Of a stretch of 64,000 nt of DNA, positions 42,601-50,508 are shown piece by piece. Location: assembly GCA_963783095.1 (NCBI GenBank), contig CAWAMR010000003.1, positions 992,001-1,056,000 of the forward strand, read 5' to 3'. Each line of letters begins with the position of its first letter. Positions within the stretch are counted from its first letter, which is position 1. Below the pieces are notes generated by a model that ran no database searches, was not told the DNA's origin, and was given only the letters and a program-made list of their open reading frames with translations. This stretch comes from CAWAMR01 sp963783095 (GTDB lineage: Bacteria > Planctomycetota > Planctomycetia > Gemmatales > Gemmataceae). Position numbers and translations under genes: made by a program.

Positions 42601-44813
42601 GCGCCAGCTCCAGTAGCCAGGTGCCGTTGGCGCGCGCAGTGCCAAATTCGGAGGTAGCGCCCACGGATGCCTTGGCGGAATAATCCGGCTCAAGGCTCCA
42701 TACGGCGTCCTTCTTCAGGTGGCGCGATGGGAATCGACGATGGCTCGACGTGGAACAGTTCGGCGGCAAACGCCTGGATGTCGCTTTCCGGTATCCACGG
42801 TGCCCCCAGATTGGCGTCAATGTCGCCGGGCAGCACGTCCTCGGGCTGCACTGCTTCGCAGCGCCGCGACATTGCGGGCGTAAGGCGGGCCGGCGGCTTC
42901 CGCGGCGGCGAGCTTTGCCCGCACGTTGCCCGACAGATAGGCGTCGGCGGTCTGCCATTTTTTTGCTTCGGGGTCTGGGAAGATCAGGTCGCCCAGTTCG
43001 GCGATGACTGTCCTTGCGGAGCTTGCCGTAGAGTTCGCCGATAAACGGCAGATCGACCGCGCCACGCTGGTTGAGCGAGACCAGCAACCCTTCCTCGGCG
43101 CTGATGTGACGTCGGTGATGGGCGGGTTCTTGCCGACCACGTCCTTATTCATGATGGCGGCCTTGGCGGCCTTGCCGGTCACCTCGTCATATTCCTCCAG
43201 CGACATGACGAGCATGGCGTCCGGGTCTTCGCGGAACTTGACCAGATTGGGCATCCGGCGAATGACGCTGCCGTCGGCGGTTTCGCCGAAGGTGGTCTTG
43301 TTGATCGGGCCGTAGGCAGCCACGAACCGGTCATAGGCCAGGTTCAGTTCGCGGCGGGCGTCGTTGCGGTTGGCTTCGGGCCAGCCTTCGTTCTGCGATT
43401 GCAGGACGCGGCGGGCGTGGTCGCGAAGGCCGACCAGGGCGGCCAGGCGTTTGCCGGTCATGGTGCCGTCTGCCTTCAGGGCGGTGCCGCCATAGACGAC
43501 GGGCACGGCCTGCCCGCCCTCGGACTGGCAGATGGTCTTGTCGTCGGCGACGAAGAAACTGCCTTCGGTGATGTGCCGTTCCGGCGGCGGCGGCGAGAAC
43601 GCCGGGGCCGGTGTGCTTCGACCGTGCGAGCCTGTGATGGGTGCGAATTCCGGCAGGCGGTGCGATGGCTTCCTTCAGTTGCTTCGGCCAGGTCGCCGTT
43701 GCCGATGACGCTGTAGCCTTCGCCTCCGTAGAGCGTGTCCTTGCGGCGTCCAGTTGCCCAGGACCATTTCCGGATGGTTCAGGAAGTAGCGGTTGATGGG
43801 AACCTCATGCGCCTCGATGGCAAGCGGGGCGATGCCCAGCCAGTCGGGATCGACATGGCGGGCCGGCTCGCCCGGGTGCACGCTTGCGAAGGAAGACGAT
43901 GTCGGTGACCACGGCGGTGCCTTCCCGCTTGAAGGCATCGGACGGCAGGCGGATCGCCCCGACGAAATCGGCTTTCGAGCCGAGATATTCGCGGATGGCG
44001 GCATTCTGCTTGTCGAGCGTGAAATGCGTCGTGACCAGGGCCAGCACGCCGCCGGGCTTCAGGGCGTCGATGGACTTGGCGAAGAAGAAATCGTGCAGGG
44101 ACAGCTTCTGGCCGCTGATAGTCGAGCTTGAGGTCGGCGAACGGCACGTTGCCGATCACCGCGTCGATGCGGTCTTCGGGCAGCTTGGTGTCGCGGAAAC
44201 TCTCGATGCGGATGTCCTGGTCCGGGGTGGAGCGCCCTGGCGATGCGGCCGGAGATGGAATCCAGCTCGACGCCGATGAAGCGCATCTCCTCGGCTGCCC
44301 TGGCTCATGAAATTGCCGGTGCCGCAGCCGGGTTCCAGGATCGTGGCGTTGCCGGGAACGCCGAGGCGGGCGATGGCCTCGTGGATGGCGGCGATGACGG
44401 TCGGCGACGTGTAGAAGGCGTTGAAGGTGGTGCGTTTGGCGCTGTCGTATTCCTCGGGCGTAAGCAGCGATCTTCAGCTCCTCGCCGAGTGGCCTGCCAG
44501 CCGGCATCCTTGTAGCGGCCGGTGACCGGGTCGGGAAAGATCGACAGGGCAACCGGCCCGAAGCCGGCGAAGCGGGCGAGCGTTTGCTTTTCCTCCGGCG
44601 TGGCGGGCCGCTGTTCCTGCTCGATGGCTTTGAGGGTGCGGATGGCGGCGATGATGTCGCGGGCTTTGGCCTTCTCGCCGCTGGCGATGGTGGCCTCGGC
44701 GGCGGTCGGTGAGTTCGTGTATTCGGCTCTTGGTCGTCGGCTGAGGCGTTACAAGCGGATGGACGGTGGGCGGTGCGTCGAACTGCAAGCTGTAGCTGTG
44801 TACTGCCCATCAT
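39622..44813 (-). pseudogene. Giant N12-class DNA methylase-SNF2 helicase (DarB-like), N-terminal half frameshifted
   Basis: About 1700 residues in the corrected frame, typical of plasmid/ICE methylase-helicases related to phage P1 DarB, thought to protect incoming DNA from restriction. Start MMGSTQLQ at 44813 after AGGAGAAGGAGA. Methylase: motif I LEPGCGTGNF, motif IV VIGNVPFAD. Helicase: AHAVGAGKTFTM Walker A, IDEAHYFKN, ATGTPISNTM, QREGRILRQGNQN. The helicase half (39622-42438, 938 residues) is perfectly open. The methylase half needs about 14 single-base corrections (for example 42465, 42722, 42865, 43015, 43108, 43880, 44235, 44303, 44467); all but one remove an extra base. A structured element lies directly upstream. 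Confidence 0.85.
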
Positions 44814-44838
44814 GGCGCGGTCTCCTTCTCCTGGCGTT

Positions 44839-45017
44839 GCCGGCCCCGCCTGGGGCCTGACGGTACCGGAAGAATCAGCCCCAAGCCGGGGCTCCGCTCG
44901 CGTAGCGACCGTGCCAGCGGAAATTGGGGGAGACCTTCAGGGGGAACCGGATTTCCGCTTGCACGGCCCGGCGGGCTGATTACCGTGCCGTCGCTTAAGG
45001 CCCCAGGCGGGGCCGGC
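44839..45017. ncRNA. Candidate structured RNA, copy 1 (5' of methylase-helicase gene)
   Basis: Nested stems: P1 44839-44857/44999-45017 (19 bp, perfect); P2 GACGGTAC/GTGCCGTC; P3 AATCAGCCC/GGGCTGATT; P4 CCGTGC/GCACGG; P5 GCGGAAAT/ATTTCCGC; apical loop with GGGGGAGACCTT and AGGGGGAACC. Copy 2 at 49767-49940 keeps all five stems with different bases and the same loop. Non-Watson-Crick pairs are G-T on the plus strand (C-A on the minus), which favours a plus-strand RNA, although the element sits just before a minus-strand gene (26 bases from its ATG). It does not match a known motif I can name. A DNA cruciform remains possible. Confidence 0.6.
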
Positions 45018-45048
45018 GTGGCGGGAGTGGAGATCGTCGGAGAGGGAG

Positions 45049-45397
45049 TCAAACAGCGTCGGCTGGTGTCGTGACGCCTTTAGCGCGCGGCGTGTGACGG
45101 CGGAGGAACGCCATCGCCTGCGTCGAGGGAAAGCGGCTCGCTGTCGTCCGGAGGAGACCGGAGGGCAAACGATCCTCCAGTTCCTTGAGGGCTATCTCCA
45201 GTGCCTCGCTCGCGATCTGGCTCGGGTCGCTGCCCGGCCTCGCCTGCGACAGATGTTTCCTTCCAGGCTTCGTGGCTGTCTTCAGCTCCCTGGCGTAGAG
45301 TTCCAGTGTCGGCAGGAGCTTCCGCGTCCTTGCGGAGCTGGTCGTGCAACTCCGTCCGTTGTTGCAGGAGTTCGAGAATCATCGTCTTGTACTGCAT
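45049..45397 (-). pseudogene. Small element protein, one frameshift
   Basis: Start MQYKTMILELLQQRTELHDQ at 45397 with GAAGGAGACCAAC just before the ATG. Removing one extra base near 45318 continues it as LLPTLELYARELKTA, then SQIASEALEIALKELEDRL, to a TGA at 45049, about 115 residues. Helical, charged, soluble. Genes of this type accompany methylase-helicase genes on planctomycete and other mobile elements; no function is known to me. Shares its ribosome-binding string with the genes starting at 44813 and 49740. Confidence 0.6.
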
Positions 45398-45822
45398 GTT
45401 GGTCTCCTTCGGGTGTTGAGGTTGCGGTCGGTCGGTTCATGGGATCGCGGTCGCGGGAATAGTGGGGTTGTCCCATGGGCGGTTTCTTGGGCATACGTCA
45501 GTGAACGCCTCGCTTACGTTGGTTAGCATCACGAGTCTGCCATGCCTCGTGGTGCGATTGCTGTCGGTGCTGGCATTACTGGCGTGGCATAGTTACCTCA
45601 TCGGTCCACCTTCCGGGTCATGACCGTCGAGCCGAAGACATCCTTGAAAACATGGCTGGCGTCGACCCCGGCCATGATCATCATGGAGCCGATGGCGACA
45701 TATCTGAGGAGTCATCGCCAGGCGTTCGTTGCTTGCAATGTCTTGCGTCATCCTGGGCCTGGGGGCCAAGGTCGTGAAGATGATAGATTGCTGGTATGGT
45801 CATGGGACGACTGGCTACCTGG
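45398..45822. other. Intergenic stretch with a possible small ORF
   Basis: No confident gene. On the minus strand, 45751-45598 would encode a ~50-residue protein (MTQDIASNERLAMTPQ, then YVAIGSMMIMAGVDASHVF) if one extra base is removed; the ending VMTRKVDR and stop are clean. Given how common one-base insertions are here, it may be real, but support is weak. Confidence 0.3.
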
Positions 45823-46267
45823 TCAGAAGGGTATTTCCTGTCCCGCCTCGATCCCCTTCTCCTGCCGGATCATCTGGCGCACTTCCTGATAGAGCTTTTC
45901 AGCGTCGATGCGGGTGCTCATGGCGGAGTCAGCCCTGACCGGGTGTGCCCATATCCGGTCTGCCGGGTTCCACCGGAAGCCTGCCTCCTTCATCTTGTCG
46001 ATGACGGCCTGGCTCGGCTTGTCCTCGGGGCGGCCTTCGCCAAACTTGATCGCCATCTGGCGATCCTGCTTGCTCTCGAAGAGGCGGACGCCGGCGAGGT
46101 TGTCGCTGGCGATGCCGAAGGGATCGGCGGCGGTTACCCATTTCTTTTGTCCGACCCTGTCGGCGAAAGCTTTGGCCGTCTGGCTTGGTTTCGGCTGGCG
46201 GCGCTTCAGTGACGGCAGTGGTGGTTTCTGATGGTGATTCTTGATCTGGTGTGCGTTTACGTGACAT
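45823..46267 (-). pseudogene. Conserved mobile-element protein (DPFGIASDNLAGV type), one frameshift
   Basis: Start MSRKRTPDQESPSETTTAV at 46267. After one extra base near 46185 it continues FADRVGQKKWVTAADPFGIA and then SDNLAGVRLFESKQDRQMAI, to GIEAGQEIPF. About 147 residues. The second half is strongly conserved-looking (FRWNPADRIWAHPV) and recurs in planctomycete element gene clusters as I remember them. Soluble; function unknown. It lies between other element genes on the same strand. Confidence 0.6.
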
Positions 46268-46902
46268 ACGATCCTCCTGTCGATTGAGGGGCTAATCATT
46301 AACCCCTTAAGGAGATATTAACACATTTACATATGTCTGCGCAATAGGCTGAGCTGCGGGTTTCAGAGGGTCAGTATGCAAAAAAGCGAGGTTTTCTGCG
46401 GTTTGCGTGACACTCATATCTATGAAACGCTTGGAAATGCTGGCTTCTCCTGCGTTCGCGATGCCGCGATGTTTGCCAAATCTGGTCGTGTTCTTGCTGC
46501 AAGGCGTCACGCGCCTAATGCACTAAACCGGGGACGATCCGCAGGACTGCCCTAAATCGCAAGCAAACAGGGTCAGCAGAAGCGAAACGAATCTTCAGCC
46601 TACTCAGGACTCTCAGCATTGATGGCTTTCTGTACGCTCTCCTGCCGCGATCCCATGGCCTTGCTGTAAGGTGGGTGACCTCTGAGCCTGGGGCGTGGCG
46701 TGCCATTTCGCCATAGGCTTCTTTTGGCGTACTGGATGCGGTTTTCCCGGGGAAATCTTGCCTAACGGCTGCGAAGCAGGCGATAGGGAAGATGCCTGTT
46801 AACAGAAATTAAGCATTGTTGGTATCAGGGGCAATTGAAACAACTACTGTGAGTAGTCCAGAAAAGGGCTCTGAAACGGGCTGATTTCGGGCATGGAATC
46901 AG
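46268..46902. other. Region without a supported gene
   Basis: Short frames only (for example minus 46307-46510), with no domain and no ribosome-binding site. I see no clear terminator. It may separate two operons of the element. Confidence 0.4.
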
Positions 46903-47155
46903 TTACTCCGGCGTAGTAACCCCTGGGTTCGGGGCTGGGGTAATAGAGCATTTCGGAGTGATGGGGTCAACCGAAATGTGGGATGCGGACAAGGCCAGCC
47001 GCAGCCACGGAGAGTGGCACGCGGGTGATGCCAGCCTTGAACTCTCTCTCATGAGGCGACACGCGGTAGCGTGTTCGCCGGTGACAAAGGCCGAAAGACC
47101 CTAGTGGGGCAGTCGGCAAGGAACGGTTGGAGCGGTGTGGGCCTTTCGGCACACA
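46903..47155 (+). ncRNA. Candidate structured RNA, possibly a group II intron remnant
   Basis: No ORF, but dense local hairpins: GTTACT/AGTAAC (near 46901-46920), CCCC/GGGG, CATTTCGG/CCGAAATG (46949-46978), GCCAC/GTGGC, GGCGA-CACGC/GCGTG-TTCGCC (about 47054-47080), GCCGA/TCGGC, and GTGTG/CACAC near 47136-47155. The run CCTAGTGGGGCAGTCGGC resembles domain I of bacterial group II introns as I remember it. No reverse transcriptase and no domain V hairpin are present, so it would be a 5' fragment. Strand is inferred from that resemblance only. Confidence 0.35.
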
Positions 47156-47165
47156 TTCGCTGGTA

Positions 47166-47598
47166 TCAATCGATCGGAACATAAAGGCGGCCGGTGCTGC
47201 GATACTTGTCGATATCGACAAGGTAAGTCAGAAGGTCTTCAGCGAGGCGGGCGTCATAGGCAGAATCTTTGCCAAAACGCCGTACATCGGAAATAGTGAT
47301 CACCGGCAGGGAGTGGGGTTGGCTGTGCTGCCAAATCGTCTCTTCCAGCGAATCGTCGCCGTCATGGTTTCGGTTGCCGGTGAGCAACACCAACCCTTCG
47401 CGCTGGCACACATGCCAGATGACGTCGTCTGGGGTATCGCAGAGGCAGTTTTATTGCGTCAAGACTCAGCACTTCGAGGTCAAGATCCAGCCACCACGCG
47501 GCCCAATCCCCCCGTTTGAATTTGCGCTCGACAAGGTTGGAAAAGTCTTCGCCGACATGGTTGTCAAGCAGGATGCCTCGCAGGCAAGGCGGGGTCAC
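47166..47598 (-). pseudogene. PIN-like (DUF5615-type) toxin, one frameshift
   Basis: Start MTPPCLRGILLDNHVGEDFS at 47598: the LLDNHV start is the DUF5615/PIN-like signature. After one extra base near 47445 it continues CDTPDDVIWHVCQREGLVLL (ending in TGNRN) and finishes RLYVPID. About 143 residues. PIN-like enzymes cut RNA. It overlaps by four bases (ATGA) the DUF433 gene upstream, the standard antitoxin-toxin arrangement. A toxin with a real frameshift would be inactive; a sequencing error is equally likely. Confidence 0.65.
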
Positions 47599-47915
47599 GC
47601 CGGTCGCTCTTGACGGCGCTGGCGCGTCAGTTCCTTGAATCTGGAGCGAGACTTGAGCAGCATTGCTCTGATTTCCGGCGGGTTGCCGCGCTGGCAGCGT
47701 TCGACGATCTTGGCGTATTCGGCCTCGACTTCAGCGCGGTGTGCGTCGATATAGGCGATGGCGACCTTCACCTCCGGCGTGCTGAGACGCAATTTGCCGG
47801 CGATCAGCAGCGGGTGCATGTTGTCCTGGTAGTAATCGTAGACTCTATAGACCGTGACGCGGGTGCCCTCAATGGTTGGGCCGTTCCCAGTATGGATGAT
47901 GCGGAATTCGCGCAT
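47595..47915 (-). CDS. DUF433-type antitoxin
   Basis: 106 residues, start MREFRIIHTGNGPTIEGTRV at 47915. The first half is the DUF433 helix-turn-helix (GTRVTVYRVYDYYQDNMHPL, then IAGKLRLSTPEVKVAIAYI). These proteins pair with DUF5615 PIN-like toxins, neutralise them and repress the operon. The toxin gene starts inside its stop codon (ATGA), so the two are co-translated. The C-terminal basic tail is long for the family. Confidence 0.75.
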   Translation of the reverse strand: MREFRIIHTGNGPTIEGTRVTVYRVYDYYQDNMHPLLIAGKLRLSTPEVKVAIAYIDAHRAEVEAEYAKIVERCQRGNPPEIRAMLLKSRSRFKELTRQRRQERPA

Positions 47916-48048
47916 GATATGCCTCCAGTTTCGACCTTATACCCATCTCGGCTGATTGTCAATCATCCCGCGCCTGCCGTTCCTTTCAGCGAGGGCTTCT
48001 CATAGTAGGCCCACGGGGCCGGAGAATGCATCAGGGTCTGGTTCCTGG

Positions 48049-48360
48049 TCATGGATATGACTTTTCCCGGTTGGGTTGATCATCGCCGAGGGTCTCTGCT
48101 TCGTAATGGGCGACTGCTCGCCCCAGTTCCACGTCAAAGTCGATGTCATGCCGGTCGCACCAATGCCGTATGTCTGCCAGTAAATCGGAAACAGCATCTT
48201 CAAGGTCAGTACCGGTTGCAAGCATGAAGGTGGCAATTGCTTCACCAGCCCAGGCGGACCGGTGGTCATTCATGCCTTCAGGGTCGGGCGGAAGGGAACT
48301 CGCCGTGGCGGCTCGGTCCGAATGCGGCGTAGAAAGGATCGATATTGGCGAGTGGGTCAT
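48049..48360 (-). CDS. Small hypothetical element protein, 103 aa
   Basis: Acidic, helical second half (LEDAVSDLLADIRHWCDRHD then IDFDVELGRAVAHYEAET), with a disordered start. The HWCDRHDIDFD piece looks conserved in plasmid-borne small proteins, but I cannot name a family. Its ATG overlaps the stop of the gene at 48357-48797, so the two are coupled. Confidence 0.55.
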   Translation of the reverse strand: MTHSPISILSTPHSDRAATASSLPPDPEGMNDHRSAWAGEAIATFMLATGTDLEDAVSDLLADIRHWCDRHDIDFDVELGRAVAHYEAETLGDDQPNREKSYP

Positions 48361-48797
48361 AGGTGTTTCCTTTCATCGATGAGTTGGGAGGTGCGTTTAG
48401 AAAATCTTTCTTCAATTCGCTGATCTTGTGCCGACGTGAGCGGTTCGGACTCGAAGTCCATGACCAGTGGCTCATCAGGTGGACAATCCCAGTCTTCCAC
48501 GAAAACGGTAACGGGTTTGATTGAATGAACCGCTTGGACTAATCCGCCCCTTACCGTGATGATGACGATGGGTTTCTCTGGCGGGTCGAAGTCGATGACC
48601 TGTGACTGTCTGAATTCTTCATCTCTCACTCCATCAACGAAGGCGGCGAACGTGTCCCCGTCGCATGGCTCAATGTGGTCGGCATCCTCTGTCAGCCCGG
48701 CGCGGGCGATGTTGGCAGCGGCTTCCGGCGATTCGGCTTCGATCCCGTCGAATCGTAGTCTCAACTCGCGGTAGATATGTACGTTGTAGAGTGTCAT
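48357..48797 (-). CDS. Hypothetical element protein, 146 aa
   Basis: Start MTLYNVHIYRELRLRFDGIE at 48797 after GAGAGGAAACACC. Alternating strand/helix pattern with IEAESPEAAANIARAGLTED, the style of small beta-alpha-beta plasmid proteins. Acidic overall. Sits in a minus-strand series of small genes (48049-49740). Function unknown. Confidence 0.6.
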   Translation of the reverse strand: MTLYNVHIYRELRLRFDGIEAESPEAAANIARAGLTEDADHIEPCDGDTFAAFVDGVRDEEFRQSQVIDFDPPEKPIVIITVRGGLVQAVHSIKPVTVFVEDWDCPPDEPLVMDFESEPLTSAQDQRIEERFSKRTSQLIDERKHL

Positions 48798-48851
48798 GGT
48801 GTTTCCTCTCGTTAGGGGCGGAGCCGTCATCGGCCCCGCCCGTTTTGCCCA

Positions 48852-49424
48852 TTAAGCAGCGTGCTTGAACGTCGCCTTCAACGATGCGACGGTATCGGGT
48901 GTGACCGCGATCAAGCCGGTGGAGCGATGTCCAAGCCGTTCGCGCAGGTCCTCAGGCAGCTCGATCACCTCCAGCACTTCTTCCAGATAAACGCAGGCTG
49001 TAACGAACGACTGGAAAAGCTGTAATTTGTCGCGTTCCAGCTTGTCGTTGTCCTTCTTGACTTGCACGAGGTCATCCAACGCATTCTCGAACGGTGCTGG
49101 TACGGCGAACACTTCACTGCTGTAGCAGCCGGCCGGGTTTGGTATGTCTGCCATCGGGCAGCCACTGGTGAACCAATAGCCGTCCACCCTGCCGGATGGA
49201 AACAGGAACTTGAGACACATATCTTGTCGCGTTAACTTGTACTTGCGAAGTATCGCCATCTCCTCTTCCGGGTATTTCTCACGGATGGCCTTGTTGGCAC
49301 CCTCCAGGAGCATCTCGTAAAGCTTCGTTTCATTCGTCCGGTCGATGCTGGATTGAATGTGCTTGAGGCCATATTCCTCGATGAGGTTGCGTTGGATCTT
49401 GTTCAGTCTGATTTTCTTGGTCAT
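48852..49424 (-). CDS. Hypothetical element protein, 190 aa
   Basis: Start MTKKIRLNKIQRNLIEEYGL at 49424 with AGAAAGGAACACGACC just upstream. Helical start, then a loop with CPMADIPNPAGCYSSEVF, then a coiled coil (DDLVQVKKDNDKLERDKLQL) and a helical tail. The small plasmid-type neighbours and strand suggest an accessory of the element. No family recognised. Confidence 0.6.
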   Translation of the reverse strand: MTKKIRLNKIQRNLIEEYGLKHIQSSIDRTNETKLYEMLLEGANKAIREKYPEEEMAILRKYKLTRQDMCLKFLFPSGRVDGYWFTSGCPMADIPNPAGCYSSEVFAVPAPFENALDDLVQVKKDNDKLERDKLQLFQSFVTACVYLEEVLEVIELPEDLRERLGHRSTGLIAVTPDTVASLKATFKHAA

Positions 49425-49482
49425 GGTCGTGTTCCTTTCTAAGTGTTGGGCGGGCTTCCGCCCGCCCGGTTGAGGTGATGGC

Positions 49483-49740
49483 TCAGGCGGCCTTCGCGTC
49501 CTTCTTGGCCTTCTGGTCGGCTTGCTGCTGGTGCATGATCCAGGTGTGGGCCAGGTCGAGCAGCTTGGCCATCGACAGCAGGTCGTCGAAGTTCAGGCTG
49601 TCGGTTTCTTTCCAGGCATCGTCGCCTTGCTTGTAGCTGCGGCTGGGCATGACGCTGTACCAGGTGCCCTTGTCGCCGAATTGCGCCAGATAGTGACTTG
49701 CAGGACGCCGTTGCGGATTTTGTGTGCTGGTGTTTGACAT
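49483..49740 (-). CDS. Small element protein, 85 aa, behind structured leader
   Basis: Start MSNTSTQNPQRRPASHYLAQ at 49740 with GAAGGAGACCAACATC before the ATG. Readable core: FGDKGTWYSVMPSRSYKQGD, with a Lys-rich tail. First gene of a minus-strand series. The candidate RNA copy 2 ends 26 bases upstream of the ATG, so expression may depend on that structure. No family recognised. Confidence 0.6.
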   Translation of the reverse strand: MSNTSTQNPQRRPASHYLAQFGDKGTWYSVMPSRSYKQGDDAWKETDSLNFDDLLSMAKLLDLAHTWIMHQQQADQKAKKDAKAA

Positions 49741-49766
49741 GATGTTGGTCTCCTTCTTTCAGGTTT

Positions 49767-49940
49767 CCGGCCCCACCCTGGGGCCTTACGGCACTGACAA
49801 AGAAGCCGGCTAGTCCGGGAGCACTTGGCGTCCGGTCAAGCTGAAAATCGGGGGAGACCTTAGGGGGAACCGATTTTCTGCTTTACCGGCCCGGCGACGG
49901 CTTCATAAGTGCCGTGAGTATGGCCTCAGGCTGGGGTTGG
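49767..49940. ncRNA. Candidate structured RNA, copy 2
   Basis: Same architecture as 44839-45017: P1 49767-49785/49922-49940 (one mismatch, three G-T pairs on the plus strand); P2 TTACGGCACT/AGTGCCGTGA (one T-G); P3 GAAGCCG/CGGCTTC; P4 CCGGT/ACCGG; P5 GCTGAAAATCGG/CCGATTTTCTGC; apical loop GGGAGACCTTAGGGGGAA. Bases in P3 and P4 differ fully from copy 1 yet still pair. A GGGGAGACC string followed by ATG and a 15-codon frame lies just after it on the plus strand (49951). Confidence 0.6.
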
Positions 49941-50371
49941 ACTAAAAGAAGGGGAGACCGCATGTCGGGACACCAGCCCACGAATATGCTCGGCGGCGAT
50001 GCATCATGAAACATCCTGGCGCTAAAGACAAAGGCGGCAACGGGTCAGCGGCAGGCGGCCGCCCGCGATGGCACGCCAGCCGCTGCCTGAAGAGCAGACC
50101 TGAACACCGGGTAGCCTGCGCGGACATTGAGAAATGACTGGCCTGAAGCGCGATTGCACCGGACCATTAGCCAGCAGTGAGAGCCGGGGAATTCCGCCAA
50201 AGAAGGCGAATGTGGCGGACGGAATAAAACCAAGAAAATGGCAGTGGAACGTGACAGCGCCGATGCCAGCGGACGGTACCCGCCGACCCAGGCAGAAGCG
50301 CAAATCGCGGGAGTGTGGTCCTTAGCCGGCAACCGGTGCAGGTGGAAGCGTATAGGCATTGATTTACAACC
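49941..50371. other. Non-coding, structure-rich region
   Basis: No gene beyond a 15-codon frame at 49961. Several possible stems: CAGCGGC/GCCGCTG (near 50048-50096), ATTCCGCC/GGCGG-GGAAT (near 50189-50225), and a long-range GGACCA/TGGTCC pair (about 50161 and 50319). It directly follows candidate RNA copy 2 on the plus strand. Could be a longer structured transcript, or a remnant; nothing decisive. Confidence 0.35.
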
Positions 50372-50484
50372 ACCCGCTTCAATGGGGGGCGCGCTACGAG
50401 TGTCACTATGAAGGAGTTCGATTTCTCCGAGATTCCAGTTTGGTTTCCCGGCTGTCGAAATGAAATCCCCCCATTGAAGCGGGT
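50372..50484. repeat. 18-bp perfect inverted repeat enclosing 77 bp
   Basis: ACCCGCTTCAATGGGGGG at 50372-50389 and its exact complement at 50467-50484. The 113-bp unit has no ORF and ends 24 bases from the integrase stop. It could be a miniature transposable element, an att-associated structure or a bidirectional terminator; no T run favours the last. Confidence 0.7.
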
Positions 50485-50508
50485 CATTGCTGATTTATGA
50501 CACAGGGC

